A stretch of 64,000 bases of DNA. Origin: Bradyrhizobium sp. CCBAU 53338 (GTDB lineage: Bacteria > Pseudomonadota > Alphaproteobacteria > Rhizobiales > Xanthobacteraceae). The DNA is taken from assembly GCF_015291665.1 (NCBI RefSeq), contig NZ_CP030048.1, positions 6,262,001-6,326,000 of the forward strand. The letters run 5' to 3'. Made by a program: the position numbers and the translations under genes. Below are positions 17,613 through 27,333 of this stretch, piece after piece. The first letter of the stretch is position 1; each line of letters opens with the position of its first letter. The notes under the pieces were generated by a model, which had not been told where the DNA came from, made no database searches, and worked only from the letters and a program-made list of their open reading frames with translations.

Positions 17613-18875
17613 TTAACGCCTGTGTTGCGGCAGCTTCGGCAGGAACACCGCAAGCAGGCCGATCGCCGGCAGATAGGCGCAGACCTGATAGACGAACTCG
17701 ATCGAGGTGTGGTCGGCGAGCCTGCCGAGCACGGCTGCGCCCAGGCCACCGATGCCGAAGGCGACGCCGAAGAACACGCCTGAGATCATGCCGAAGCGAT
17801 GCGGCACCAGCTCCTGCGCGAACACGATGATCGACGACGTCGTCGAGGAGATGATCAGGCCGATGATCACCGACAGCACCGCGCTTGCGACGAGGCCGGC
17901 ATAGGGCAGCGCCAGCGTGAACGGCAGCGCGCCGAGAATCGAGATCCAGATCACGATCTTGCGGCCGAAGCGATCGCCGAGCGGACCGCCGAAGAACGCA
18001 CCGACCGCATTCGCCGCCAGGAAGATGAAGAGAAAGATCTGCGCCGTCTGCGTCGACACGCCGAAACGGTCGATCAGATAGAAGATGTAGTAGCTCGACA
18101 GGCTCGAGACGTAGAGCTGCTTCGAGAACAGCAGCGCCACCAGCACGAGGAGTGCAACGACGACGCGGCGCGAGCTCGGCGCATCGGGATGGGCCTGAAC
18201 CGGCGCAGCCTTCCTCGTGGTGATCTGCGGCGCGTACCAGCGACCGATGCGCCAGAGGATGACGATCGCGAGGAATGCGATCGAGGAGAACCAGGCGATA
18301 CTGCCCTGCCCGAACGGCACGACGATGAGCGCAGCGAGCACCGGCCCCATCGAGGTACCGAAGCTGCCGCCGAGCTGGAACACCGATTGCGCAAAACCGT
18401 AACGGCCGCCCGAGGCGAGCCGCGCGATGCGTGCCGATTCCGGGTGAAACACCGCCGAGCCGAGACCGACCAGCGCGGCCGCAATCAGAATGACGAGATA
18501 TTGGTGCGCGGCGCTGAGCAGCAGGAGGCCGAAGAAGGTCGAGGCCATGCCGATCGACAGCGAGTAAGGCTGCGCCTTCTTGTCGGTGTAGTGGCCGACC
18601 ACCGGCTGGAGCAGCGATGCCGTGAACTGGAAGGCCAGCGTGATCATGCCGATCTGCGCGAAGTCGAGCGCGTAGGTGTCCTTCAGGATCGGATACACCG
18701 AAGCGATCAGCGACTGCATGGTGTCGTTGAGGAAGTGCGAGAAGCTGATGCCGGCGAGCACGATATAGGCCGGCCCCGCGGCGGTTTTGGCAGCGGACTT
18801 GGCGGCGGGCGCGACGTCGTTGACGACGACGGGCTCGGTCGGCGTTTCCGCAGGCACGACGACAGGCTTGTTCAC
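17613..18875 (-). CDS. fsr: MFS transporter, Fsr (fosmidomycin resistance) type
   Basis: The 420-residue, 12-helix major facilitator has an unusual 33-residue Pro/Val/Ala-rich cytoplasmic N-terminus. The first helix segment FSHFLNDTMQSLIASVYPIL and the QLTASLLQP-like FQFTASLLQPVVGHYTDKK loop are the hallmarks of the Fsr group, which exports fosmidomycin and probably other compounds. The natural substrate is unknown. The start codon is GTG at 18875. It is monocistronic; I see no terminator between it and the 16548 barrel gene. Confidence 0.88.
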   Translation of the reverse strand: MNKPVVVPAETPTEPVVVNDVAPAAKSAAKTAAGPAYIVLAGISFSHFLNDTMQSLIASVYPILKDTYALDFAQIGMITLAFQFTASLLQPVVGHYTDKKAQPYSLSIGMASTFFGLLLLSAAHQYLVILIAAALVGLGSAVFHPESARIARLASGGRYGFAQSVFQLGGSFGTSMGPVLAALIVVPFGQGSIAWFSSIAFLAIVILWRIGRWYAPQITTRKAAPVQAHPDAPSSRRVVVALLVLVALLFSKQLYVSSLSSYYIFYLIDRFGVSTQTAQIFLFIFLAANAVGAFFGGPLGDRFGRKIVIWISILGALPFTLALPYAGLVASAVLSVIIGLIISSTTSSIIVFAQELVPHRFGMISGVFFGVAFGIGGLGAAVLGRLADHTSIEFVYQVCAYLPAIGLLAVFLPKLPQHRR

Positions 18876-19020
18876 TGGAGCATCCCGGCGCGGCAGATTG
18901 CCGCGACCTCACAGGTACGATGCAACGCTCGGTGGAACCACCGCCAATCGCAAATGGCTGGGATGCGTGATGAGTCTCTTCTTCCCCTCTCCCCTTACAA
19001 GTGGAGAAGAAAGAAGAAGC

Positions 19021-20364
19021 TCAGGCCGCCGCCTGCCCCAGCGCCGAGACGATCGTGTCGACGACGTCCTCGACCAGGATGCGGTCCTCGCCTTCGCCCA
19101 TGACGCGGATCACGGGCTCGGTGCCGGAGGAGCGGATCAGCAGGCGACCGTGGCCGTTGAGGCGCTTCTCGCCGTCCGAGATGGCAGACTTGACGTCGGA
19201 ATCGTCGAGGGGCTTGCCGCCCTTGTGGCGGACGTTCTTGAGGATCTGCGGCAGCGGATCGAAGCGGTGGCACACCTCCGAGACCGGACGGCGCAGCCTC
19301 TGCACCACGGCCAGCACTTGCAGCGCGGCGACGAAACCGTCGCCCGTCGTGGCGTAGTCGGACAGGATGATGTGGCCGGACTGCTCGCCGCCGAGATTGT
19401 AGCCGCCGCTCAGCATCTGCTCGAGCACGTAGCGGTCGCCGACCGGGGTGCGCACGAGATCGAGCCCCTGCCCTTTCAGGAAGCGCTCGAGGCCGAGATT
19501 GGACATCACGGTGGCGACGATGCCCGGACGCGACAGACGGCCGTCCTCCTTCCAGCTCTGCGCGATCACCGCCAGCAGCTGGTCGCCGTCGACGACATGG
19601 CCGCGCTCGTCGACCAGGATGACGCGGTCGGCGTCGCCGTCCAGCGCAATGCCGATGTCGGCGCGCATCTCGCGCACCTTCCTCGACAGCGCTTCCGGCG
19701 AGGTCGAGCCGCAATCCTTGTTGATGTTGAAGCCGTCCGGCTCGACGCCGATCGGCACGACGTCCGCGCCCAATTCCCACAGCGCTTCCGGCACCACCTT
19801 GTAGGCGGCGCCGTTGGCGCAATCGACCACGACGCGCAGGCCGTCGAGCGAGAGATCGCGCGGCAGCGTGCGCTTGGCGAATTCGATGTAGCGGTCGTGC
19901 ACGCCGTCGATACGGCGGGCGCGCCCGAGGCTCGCGCTTTGTGCAAGCCGCTTCTCGATCGGCTCGTCGAGCAGCTGCTCGATCTGCTTCTCGACGTCGT
20001 CGGAGAGCTTGAAGCCCTGCGGGCCGAACAGCTTGATGCCGTTGTCCTCGAACAGATTGTGCGAGGCCGAGATCATGACGCCGAGATCGGCGCGCATCGA
20101 CTTGGTCAGCATCGCGACCGCCGGCGTCGGCATCGGGCCGACCAGCAGCACGTCCATGCCGACCGAGGTGAAGCCCGCGACCATCGCGTATTCGATCATG
20201 TAGCCCGACAGGCGAGTATCCTTGCCGATCACGACCCGGTGGCGGTGGTCACCGCGCTGAAATGCAAGGCCGGCGGCCTGGCCGACCTTGAGCGCGAGTT
20301 CCGGCGTGATCAGTCCGTTAGCGCGGCCCCGGATCCCGTCCGTCCCGAAATATTTGCGGCTCAT
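19021..20364 (-). CDS. glmM: Phosphoglucosamine mutase
   Basis: GlmM converts glucosamine-6-P to glucosamine-1-P for UDP-GlcNAc, feeding peptidoglycan and LPS synthesis. The 447-residue protein starts [16 protein letters not shown] and has the phosphoserine loop MISASHN (S101), the metal loop GDADRV and the substrate loops of the alpha-D-phosphohexomutase family (EQSGHII and [12 protein letters not shown]). The start at 20364 is the conserved one. It is apparently monocistronic here; the fsr gene downstream on the same strand is separated by 145 bases. Confidence 0.97.
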   Translation of the reverse strand: MSRKYFGTDGIRGRANGLITPELALKVGQAAGLAFQRGDHRHRVVIGKDTRLSGYMIEYAMVAGFTSVGMDVLLVGPMPTPAVAMLTKSMRADLGVMISASHNLFEDNGIKLFGPQGFKLSDDVEKQIEQLLDEPIEKRLAQSASLGRARRIDGVHDRYIEFAKRTLPRDLSLDGLRVVVDCANGAAYKVVPEALWELGADVVPIGVEPDGFNINKDCGSTSPEALSRKVREMRADIGIALDGDADRVILVDERGHVVDGDQLLAVIAQSWKEDGRLSRPGIVATVMSNLGLERFLKGQGLDLVRTPVGDRYVLEQMLSGGYNLGGEQSGHIILSDYATTGDGFVAALQVLAVVQRLRRPVSEVCHRFDPLPQILKNVRHKGGKPLDDSDVKSAISDGEKRLNGHGRLLIRSSGTEPVIRVMGEGEDRILVEDVVDTIVSALGQAAA

Positions 20365-20583
20365 ATCGTCCCCCACGCAACAACCAGGAATCCCCAAGAC
20401 AACCTCCGGGTGCCCTGGCGGGCCCCGCATCCCTGATTTGCTAGGCTCTTATAAGCCTTACACCGCTAAATTGGCTTCAAAAAATATGATGAATCATTAC
20501 GGAACCGGGAAACCGGTACCATGGTAACCTGTTGTTAACACTATACTTCCGGTTTGAGCGCCGGAACGAGGCGGAACTGCCCC

Positions 20584-20793
<210 letters not shown>

Positions 20794-20851
20794 CTAGATG
20801 ACCCCTCAATCTTCCGATGCAAGACTTCTTAAGACGGGGCGGGGAACGTTC

Positions 20852-21988
20852 ATGAAGCACATCACCTGTATCGACGATCTTCGCGCGCTGCATAAGCGCC
20901 GCGTGCCGAAGGCGTTCTTCGACTATTGCGACCGCGGCTCCTATGCCGAGGAAACGCTGCGCGCCAACCGCGAGGACATGCAGCAGATCAAGTTCCGCCA
21001 GCGCATCCTGGTCGACGTCTCCAAGCGCGACACCTCGACCACGATTTTGGGCGAGCCCTCGACCATGCCGCTGATACTGGCGCCGGTCGGCCTGCTCGGC
21101 ATGCAGCATGGCGACGGCGAGATTCACGCCTGCCGCGCGGCGCAGGCCGCCGGCATCCCGTTCACGCAGTCGACCATGTCGATCTGCTCGATCGAGGACA
21201 TCGCGGCCGCCGTCGACAAGCCGTTCTGGTTCCAGCTCTACGTGATGAAGGACCGCGGCTTCATCAAGGATCTGGTCCAGCGCGCAATCGCGGCGAAGTG
21301 CAGCGCACTGGTGCTGACCGTCGATTTGCAGGTGATCGGCCAGCGTCATGCCGACATCAAGAACGGCATGACGATTCCGCCCGAGTGGTCGCTGTCGAAG
21401 TTCATCGACTTCGCGACCAAGCCGGCCTGGGTCTCCGGCGTGCTGCGGGGCAAGCGCCGCACCTTCGGCAACATCGCGGGCCATGTGAAGAACACCGAGG
21501 ATCTCAACCGCCTCGCCGAATGGACCGCCTCGCAGTTCGACACTTCCCTGAACTGGAAGGACGTCGAATGGATCCGGAGCATCTGGCCGGGCAAGCTCAT
21601 CATCAAGGGCATTCTGGACGTCGAGGACGCCGAGGAAGCCGCCAAGACCGGCGCACAGGCGCTGGTGGTCTCCAACCACGGCGGCCGTCAGCTCGACGGC
21701 GCGCCGTCCTCGATCGAGGTGCTGCCCGAGATCGTCGATGCGGTCGGCGAGAAGATGGAGATCATGTTCGACGGCGGCATCCGCTCCGGCCAGGACGTGA
21801 TGCGTGCGCTCGCGCTCGGCGCAAAATCCTGCATGATCGGTCGCGCCTACGCTTATGGCCTCGGTGCCGGCGGCCAGGCCGGCGTCGCCAAGGCGATCGA
21901 CATCATCCAGAAGGAGCTGCTGACCACGATGGGCCTGTGCGGCGTCAACCGGATCGACGAGATCGACGATCATGTCATTGCGGTGTGA
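20852..21988 (+). CDS. lldD: FMN-dependent L-lactate dehydrogenase / alpha-hydroxy acid oxidase
   Basis: The 378-residue enzyme of the FMN alpha-hydroxy acid dehydrogenase family oxidizes L-lactate (or a related 2-hydroxy acid) to pyruvate and passes electrons to quinone or oxygen. Visible motifs are FDYCDRGSYAE near the N-terminus, LAPVGLLGMQHGDGE, TQSTMSICSIEDIA, the IIKGI lysine, the catalytic histidine in SNHGGRQLDG, and FDGGIRSGQDVMRA for FMN phosphate binding. The ATG at 20852 follows GGGGCGGGG. A palindromic repeat separates it from convergent aroE. Confidence 0.92.
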   Translation: MKHITCIDDLRALHKRRVPKAFFDYCDRGSYAEETLRANREDMQQIKFRQRILVDVSKRDTSTTILGEPSTMPLILAPVGLLGMQHGDGEIHACRAAQAAGIPFTQSTMSICSIEDIAAAVDKPFWFQLYVMKDRGFIKDLVQRAIAAKCSALVLTVDLQVIGQRHADIKNGMTIPPEWSLSKFIDFATKPAWVSGVLRGKRRTFGNIAGHVKNTEDLNRLAEWTASQFDTSLNWKDVEWIRSIWPGKLIIKGILDVEDAEEAAKTGAQALVVSNHGGRQLDGAPSSIEVLPEIVDAVGEKMEIMFDGGIRSGQDVMRALALGAKSCMIGRAYAYGLGAGGQAGVAKAIDIIQKELLTTMGLCGVNRIDEIDDHVIAV

Positions 21989-21999
21989 GCCGCGGTTTG

Positions 22000-22027
22000 C
22001 CCTCTCCCCGTAAGAACGGGGCGAGGG
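22000..22027. repeat. CCTCTCC-type palindrome between lldD and aroE
   Basis: CCCTCTCCCCG and CGGGGCGAGGG form an 11-bp stem with one mismatch around TAAGAA. It separates two convergent genes. There is no T run, so a terminator role is possible but unproven. Confidence 0.7.
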
Positions 22028-22043
22028 ACCGCGCACTATTCTC

Positions 22044-22883
22044 TCAAGTCTTTGAGAGGTCGGCCTCGACCAGCGCGCGGAGCTCGGCCGTGACCTGCGG
22101 CCGCTGGCCGAACCACAGCTCGAAGCCGCGCACCGCCTGGTGCAGCAGCATGCCGAGCCCGTCGGCGGTCTTCAGTCCGCGGGCCCTGGCGGCCGCGAGC
22201 AGCGGCGTCACGAGGGGAACGTAGACGAGATCGGCGACAACGGCGGCTTCGGGCAGGCGCGCCACATCGACCTCGAGTTCGGGCTGGCCGTGCATGCCGA
22301 GCGAGGTCGTGTTCACGAGCAGCTTGGCCTGCGGCAGGACGTCGTTGATCCCGTCCCAGGCCCGCGGATGCACGTTCGGCCCGAACTGCGCGGCCAGCGC
22401 CTCGGCGCGGGCCAGCGTGCGATTGGCAAGATGAATGCGCGCGAAGCCGCGTTCGAGCAGGCCGAACACCACCGCGCGCGAGGAGCCCCCCGCCCCCATC
22501 ACCAGCGCCTCATCGGCCTTGTCCCAGCCGGGCGCGCTGGCGTCGAGATTGCCGAGAAAGCCCTCGACGTCGGTATTGGTCGAGCGCAGTTCGCCGTCTT
22601 CGAACCACAGCGTGTTGGCGGCGCCCACGGCCCTGGCGCGCGCATCGGGGGTCGACAGTTCGAGCACGCCGACCTTGTGCGGAATGGTGACGTTGGCCCC
22701 GACGAAGCCGCGCAGCGACAGCCGCAGCACGAAATCCCGGAGATCATCGGGCGGAACGGCCTCGATGACATAGCCACCCGCGATGCCGAGCGTGCGCAGC
22801 CAATAGTGATGGATCAGCGGCGAGCGCGAATGCGCGGCCGGCCATCCGATCAAGCAGGCTGCGGGCGGTTTGGGCGTCGTCAT
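22044..22883 (-). CDS. aroE: Shikimate dehydrogenase
   Basis: AroE reduces 3-dehydroshikimate to shikimate with NADPH in aromatic amino acid synthesis. The 279-residue protein shows the shikimate loop SRSPLIHHYW, catalytic lysine in NVTIPHK, catalytic aspartate in STNTDVEGF, and the Rossmann loop GAGGSSRAV with an NRT segment for NADPH. The start at 22883 is preferred; the upstream frame extension is Arg/Pro-rich. It begins 53 bases after the SulP gene in the same direction, so it may be read from the same transcript. Many relatives carry aroE beside coaE, so a second copy elsewhere is possible. Confidence 0.93.
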   Translation of the reverse strand: MTTPKPPAACLIGWPAAHSRSPLIHHYWLRTLGIAGGYVIEAVPPDDLRDFVLRLSLRGFVGANVTIPHKVGVLELSTPDARARAVGAANTLWFEDGELRSTNTDVEGFLGNLDASAPGWDKADEALVMGAGGSSRAVVFGLLERGFARIHLANRTLARAEALAAQFGPNVHPRAWDGINDVLPQAKLLVNTTSLGMHGQPELEVDVARLPEAAVVADLVYVPLVTPLLAAARARGLKTADGLGMLLHQAVRGFELWFGQRPQVTAELRALVEADLSKT

Positions 22884-22936
22884 CCTTCCCTCGGGTCGTG
22901 TTCGAGGGCGATCCATTTCGCGTCCGGCCGGTCCTG

Positions 22937-24691
22937 TCAAGCAGGCGGTTGATCCGCGGGTAAGGCCGCCCCCGGGGCGGCCTTGATGTCCGCGACCGCA
23001 CGCTCGATGGTCTGACGATAACGCGCACGTCGCGGGCCGACGCCATGCGTCAGCAACGCACGGCGCACCGCGGGCGAGGCCCCCGTGATGAAGAGCCGGA
23101 TACCTTGCCGCTTGGCCTTGGCGGCGACGCGGCCGAGCACGTTCGCCGCGGTGGAATCCAGGAACGGCACGGCCGCGAAATCCACCACCAGCGCCTTGCG
23201 CTTGTCGGCGATACCGTCGAGCACGCCCCCGATGGCGGACGCCGCACCGAAGAAGAACGCACCGGTGATGCGGTAAACCAGAACGTCGCGATCAACCGCG
23301 AGCGCGGCGTCGTAGGGCACGCGCTCGCCATTGCCGTCGTCGGGACGATCGGCCGCCACCAGCGGCGAACGCTCCTCGATGCCGGTCATCTCCGCCATGC
23401 GATGGATGAACAGCACCGCGCCGAGCGCGAAGCCGACCAGGATGCCTTCGGTGAGGTCGCGGAAGATCGTGAGCAGGAAGGTCGCGAGCAGCACGACGGC
23501 GTCGCCCCATGACGAGCGCAGCAGCGTCGCGAATTCGTGCTTCTCCGCCATGGTCCAGGACACCACGACGAGCACGGCCGCGAGTGCGGCGAGCGGGATG
23601 TAGCTCGCGAGCGGTGCTGCGACCAGCATGAACAGCAGCAGGAACACCGAGTGCAGCATGCCCGCCAGCGGCCCGCGCGCGCCGGCCCGGATGTTGGTCG
23701 CGGTGCGCGCAATCAGGCCGGTGACGCAGATGCCGCCGAACAGCGCCGCGCCGATATTGGCCGCGCCTTGCGCAACCAGCTCGCAATTGGAGCGATGGCG
23801 GCGCCCGGTCATGCCGTCGGCCACCACCGCCGACAGCAGAGATTCGATGGCCGCGAGCAGGGCGAACGAGATCGCATCGGGCAGCACCGCCGTCGCCTTG
23901 GCGAGCGAGAACGCCGGCAGCGCCGGCGAGGGCAACTCGCGCGGGATGCCGCCGAAACGCGATCCGATCGTCTCGATCGGGAGCGACAGTGCGGCGGTCG
24001 CGATGGCCGCGAGCACGACCGCGATCAGGATGCCGGGCCAGGACGGCCGCCAGATCCGCAAGGCGCCGATGATGGCGATGCTGACCAGCGCGACCAGGAC
24101 CGTAGCGGGATTGATGGTGTTGAGCCCCCCCGCGAGCGCGACGAGTTTCGGCACGAACTCGCTCGGCTCCTTTCCCGCGAGCGTGATGCCCGAGAGATCG
24201 CGAAGCTGGCTCGCAAAAATGATCACGGCGATGCCGGCGGTGAAGCCGACCGTGACCGGATAGGGAATGAACTTGATGTAGGTGCCGATGCGCAGCAGAC
24301 CCGCGGCGATCAGGATGATGCCAGCCATCAGGGTGGCAAGGATCACGCCGTCGACGCCGTGCCGCTCGGCGGTCACCGCGACCAGCACGATGAAGGCGCC
24401 GGCGGGACCGCCGATCTGGAAACGGCTGCCGCCGAGCAGCGACACGATGAAGCCGCCGACGACGGCCGTGTAGAGCCCGCGATCCGGCGTTACGCCCGAG
24501 GCGATCGCGATCGCCATCGACAGCGGCAGCGCGACGATCGCGACGGTGAGACCCGCGAACACGTCAGCGCGAAAATCCGCGAGGCCATAGCCTTCGCGCC
24601 AGACGGTGACGAGTTTTGGCAGGTACAATTCGGCAAAGGTCGGCTGACGCAACTGACGCAGTCCGCCTGCGCTTTCGCTGGTGATGCTCAT
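22937..24691 (-). CDS. SulP family anion transporter with STAS domain
   Basis: The 584-residue protein has about 12-14 hydrophobic helices in its first 430 residues, with the SulP signature region ADVFAGLTVAIVALPLSMAIAIA and GGSRFQIGGPAGAF. It ends in a cytoplasmic STAS domain (VLVYRITGAFFFGAASAIG and VVDFAAVPFLDSTAANVLG). SulP members carry sulfate, bicarbonate or carboxylates; the substrate is not readable here. It lies 91 bases downstream of a small HTH regulator on the same strand, probably as one transcription unit. Start ATG at 24691. Confidence 0.92.
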   Translation of the reverse strand: MSITSESAGGLRQLRQPTFAELYLPKLVTVWREGYGLADFRADVFAGLTVAIVALPLSMAIAIASGVTPDRGLYTAVVGGFIVSLLGGSRFQIGGPAGAFIVLVAVTAERHGVDGVILATLMAGIILIAAGLLRIGTYIKFIPYPVTVGFTAGIAVIIFASQLRDLSGITLAGKEPSEFVPKLVALAGGLNTINPATVLVALVSIAIIGALRIWRPSWPGILIAVVLAAIATAALSLPIETIGSRFGGIPRELPSPALPAFSLAKATAVLPDAISFALLAAIESLLSAVVADGMTGRRHRSNCELVAQGAANIGAALFGGICVTGLIARTATNIRAGARGPLAGMLHSVFLLLFMLVAAPLASYIPLAALAAVLVVVSWTMAEKHEFATLLRSSWGDAVVLLATFLLTIFRDLTEGILVGFALGAVLFIHRMAEMTGIEERSPLVAADRPDDGNGERVPYDAALAVDRDVLVYRITGAFFFGAASAIGGVLDGIADKRKALVVDFAAVPFLDSTAANVLGRVAAKAKRQGIRLFITGASPAVRRALLTHGVGPRRARYRQTIERAVADIKAAPGAALPADQPPA

Positions 24692-24782
24692 TGCCCACAA
24701 TGCTCCACTGCATCGTGCGGCCGCGTGCTTCGGCGCGACGGTGCGTTAGTTCAGACTGCTCCCGAGCATGATCGTCGCGGGA

Positions 24783-25055
24783 TCACGCCCCCATCCGACG
24801 CGGCGGCCCCGGCTCCTTCAGCCGAACGCCGCGTCCTCCGCTGTCGCTGCGCGCCTGTTCGCCGATCAGCTCGACACCGGCCCGGTCGAACGCCTCGACC
24901 ACCTTGATCAAGGTCTCGACCACACCGCGCACATTGCCGGTCGAGGCCTCCATCCGCTGGATGGTCGGCAGCGACACGCCGGCAAGCTCGGCCAGGGTTT
25001 TCTGGTCAATGCCGAGCAGCGCGCGGGCCGCCCGCATCTGGAATGACGTGATCAC
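24783..25055 (-). CDS. XRE-type helix-turn-helix regulator
   Basis: The 90-residue protein is almost entirely one HTH domain: MRAARALLGIDQKTLAELAG, then recognition helix VSLPTIQRMEAS, ending RGVVETLIKVVEAFDRAGVELI plus a short Arg/Gly-rich tail. GTG at 25055 is chosen because TGAGG lies five bases upstream; ATG at 25037 has no such site. It is immediately upstream of the SulP gene and has a clear promoter with an adjoining palindrome, suggesting autoregulation and control of the transporter (inference). Confidence 0.85.
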   Translation of the reverse strand: MITSFQMRAARALLGIDQKTLAELAGVSLPTIQRMEASTGNVRGVVETLIKVVEAFDRAGVELIGEQARSDSGGRGVRLKEPGPPRRMGA

Positions 25056-25075
25056 CTTGGCCTCACGTTTTAGCT

Positions 25076-25122
25076 CTTATAATTGATATTTTGTGCATGT
25101 ACAATGATGTAAAATACATCAT
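25076..25122 (-). promoter_or_regulatory. Promoter and putative operator of the HTH-SulP unit
   Basis: On the minus strand TTGTAC (25099-25104) and TATAAG (25076-25081) are 17 bases apart, a good sigma-70-type promoter. Directly upstream is a perfect palindrome ATGATGTA-AAA-TACATCAT (25104-25122), well suited to a dimeric XRE regulator. A second imperfect dyad TGTGCATGTACA overlaps the -35 region. Confidence 0.7.
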
Positions 25123-25220
25123 ATCGAGGCGAGCGCAAGGGGGCCTCGCTGTCTCCTCGGTCACTGCGAGGAGCTCTTGCGACGAAGCAATGACGCGTGG
25201 AGAGAGCCCAGCCCCAAGTC

Positions 25221-25248
25221 TCCTCTCCCCGCGAGAACGGGGAGAGGA
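25221..25248. repeat. CCTCTCC-type palindrome
   Basis: TCCTCTCCCCG and CGGGGAGAGGA form a perfect 11-bp stem around a 6-nt loop, 37 bases past the stop of the EF-G-like gene. Just beyond, 25163-25198 resembles a fragment of the repeat at 38142-38222 (GCGAGGAGC...GAAGCAATGACG). Confidence 0.75.
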
Positions 25249-25284
25249 CGAAAGAGCAAATGCGCCCTTACTGCGCTGGTCGGA

Positions 25285-27333
25285 TCACGCCGCGTGCTGA
25301 TGCGCGGCAATGATCTGGTCGGCGGCGCGTCCCGTGACTTCGGCCATATGGTCGAACTGACGCGTGAAACTGCCGGCGCCGGCGGTGGCGGAACGCAGTT
25401 CGACGATGAGTTCGCCGATCTCGGCTTCGGGCATCATGGCACGGACGCAGTCCCAGCCGCTCCAGCCGTCGCGGGTGTCGAAGCCGAGGATCTGGCCGCG
25501 CCGCGCCGACAGGATCGCGTTGATCTTGGCGGTGGCATCGGTCGGACACACGATCTCGACCACATGGATCGGCTCCAGCAAGACCGACTGGCATTGCGGC
25601 AGGCCTTCGTTGAGCCCGATCCGCGCCGCCGTGCGGAAGGCGAGGTCGGAGGAATCGACGCTGTGATATGAGCCATCGGTCAGCGTCACCTGCACATCGG
25701 TGACGGGGAAGCCGAGCGGGCCGCGGGCGAGCCCGTCGACGACGCCTTCTTCCACCGCGCCGATATAGTTGCGTGGCACAGCGCCGCCGACCACCTTCTC
25801 CGCGAACCTGAAGCCTTCGCCACGCGGCAGCGGCTGGATGTCGAGCACGACATCGCCGAACTGGCCGTGACCGCCCGATTGCTTCTTGTGGCGGCCACGC
25901 TGGACGATCGGCTTGCGGATGGTCTCCTGGTAGCCGATCGCGGGCGGATGCGAGGTGATCTTGACACCGAAGCGATCGCGCAGCCGTTCGCTGGCGACGC
26001 GCAAGTGCATCTCGCCCTGCCCCCACAGCACGGTGTCATGGGTCTGGGCGTTCTGCACGACGACGAGCGACGGATCCTCTTCGTGCAGCCGCATCAAGGC
26101 CTGGCCGAGCTTGACGTCGTCCTTGCGGTCGGTGGCCGCAACCGAAATGGCGAGCACCGGCGGCGTCGGCTCGGCGGCGGCAAGCGCAGCGGGCGCGGTT
26201 TTGCCGCTCGACACGGTGTCGCCGGTCTTGATCGGATCGAGCTTGGCGAGCGCCACGGTGTCGCCGGCGTCAGCCGTGGCGCGCTTGGTGTCGTAAGCAC
26301 CGTTGACGGCGAGAATGCCGGAGATGCGGCTCGTTCCGCCGGAAGCGGACTGCAACGTGGCGCCGTCGTCGAGATGGCCGGCGAGCAACCGGGTCAGCGA
26401 CAGCTTTCCGCCGTGCTGCGAGTGCAGCGTCTTGAAGACGAAGCCGAGCGCGTCCTTCGCGGAGGGCGCGCCGAGACGTTTTGCCGTCTCTGCTATCCCC
26501 GGCGCCTCGTGGCGCAGCGCCTTCATCAGACGCAGCACGCCGTTCTCGCGCGAGGCCGCGCCGAGCAGAACGGGGCAGATCAGTCCTTCGCGCAATTCGC
26601 GGGCGAGATCGTCGAACACGGCATCGCGCGGCGGCTGGATATCCTCCAGCAATTGCTCCATCAGTGCGTCGTCGTGATCGGCCAGCTTCTCCAGCATCGA
26701 GAAGCGCGCCTCCTTCTCGCGATCGAGATTGCCGCCGTCGAGCGCGACCACTTCGGACGCCTTGTGCTCACGATAGATGAACGCACGTTCCAGTGCGAGA
26801 TCGACGAAGCCCTCGATCAGCTCGCCCTTCCAGATCGGAATCTGGCGCAGCACCAGCGGCACGCGCGAGGCGGGCTGGAGCATCGCGAGCGTCTCTCGGA
26901 TGCGCTTGCTGGCGCGGTCGATCTTGTTGAGGAACAGGAAACGCGGGATCTTCAGCTCCTCCAGCTCGCGCAGGATGATCTGAAGCTGGGGCAGCTTCTT
27001 CTCGTCGGCCTCGCAGACCACGATGGCGGCGTCGACCGCGGGAAGCGCGGCGCGCATGTCGTGGGCGAACTCGACGGAACCGGGACAATCCAGGAAGGTA
27101 TAGCTGTCGCCCATGAAACTCGTGGTGGCGGCAGTCAGCCCGACAGTCATCTTGTGGTGACGGGCCTCGGGCGTGGCGTCGCCGACGGACGTTCCGTCGT
27201 CGACGCTGCCGGCACGCGGGATTGCGCCCGTCCGCGCCAGGATCGCTTCGAGAAGTGTGGTTTTACCTGATTGGAAAGGGCCCACCAGCGCAATGCACCG
27301 TGGACCTCGGGGACTTCTGACGTCTTGTCCCAT
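25285..27333 (-). CDS. EF-G-2-type translational GTPase (elongation factor G paralogue)
   Basis: The 682-residue protein has EF-G domain order. G1 is VGPFQSGKTTLLEAIL, G3 is DCPGSVEF and G4 is NKID. Domain II follows, then an EF-G domain IV with HKKQSGGHGQFGDVVLDIQP and a C-terminal domain with EPIHVVEIVCP and ARRGQILGF. The switch I region reads TPEARHHKMTVGLTAA instead of the RGITI box of canonical EF-G, matching the EF-G-2 type known from Thermus. The cellular EF-G should be in the str operon elsewhere. Start ATG at 27333 follows GAGGCGG. It is monocistronic. Confidence 0.88.
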   Translation of the reverse strand: MGQDVRSPRGPRCIALVGPFQSGKTTLLEAILARTGAIPRAGSVDDGTSVGDATPEARHHKMTVGLTAATTSFMGDSYTFLDCPGSVEFAHDMRAALPAVDAAIVVCEADEKKLPQLQIILRELEELKIPRFLFLNKIDRASKRIRETLAMLQPASRVPLVLRQIPIWKGELIEGFVDLALERAFIYREHKASEVVALDGGNLDREKEARFSMLEKLADHDDALMEQLLEDIQPPRDAVFDDLARELREGLICPVLLGAASRENGVLRLMKALRHEAPGIAETAKRLGAPSAKDALGFVFKTLHSQHGGKLSLTRLLAGHLDDGATLQSASGGTSRISGILAVNGAYDTKRATADAGDTVALAKLDPIKTGDTVSSGKTAPAALAAAEPTPPVLAISVAATDRKDDVKLGQALMRLHEEDPSLVVVQNAQTHDTVLWGQGEMHLRVASERLRDRFGVKITSHPPAIGYQETIRKPIVQRGRHKKQSGGHGQFGDVVLDIQPLPRGEGFRFAEKVVGGAVPRNYIGAVEEGVVDGLARGPLGFPVTDVQVTLTDGSYHSVDSSDLAFRTAARIGLNEGLPQCQSVLLEPIHVVEIVCPTDATAKINAILSARRGQILGFDTRDGWSGWDCVRAMMPEAEIGELIVELRSATAGAGSFTRQFDHMAEVTGRAADQIIAAHQHAA

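Noticed and set aside
17799-19103. 434-codon plus-strand frame over the MFS gene
   Set aside because: The minus-strand product has 12 helices and the Fsr signature; the plus frame is charged low-complexity sequence.
23537-24907. 456-codon plus-strand frame over the SulP gene
   Set aside because: It is an antisense shadow. The SulP reading has transport and STAS motifs.
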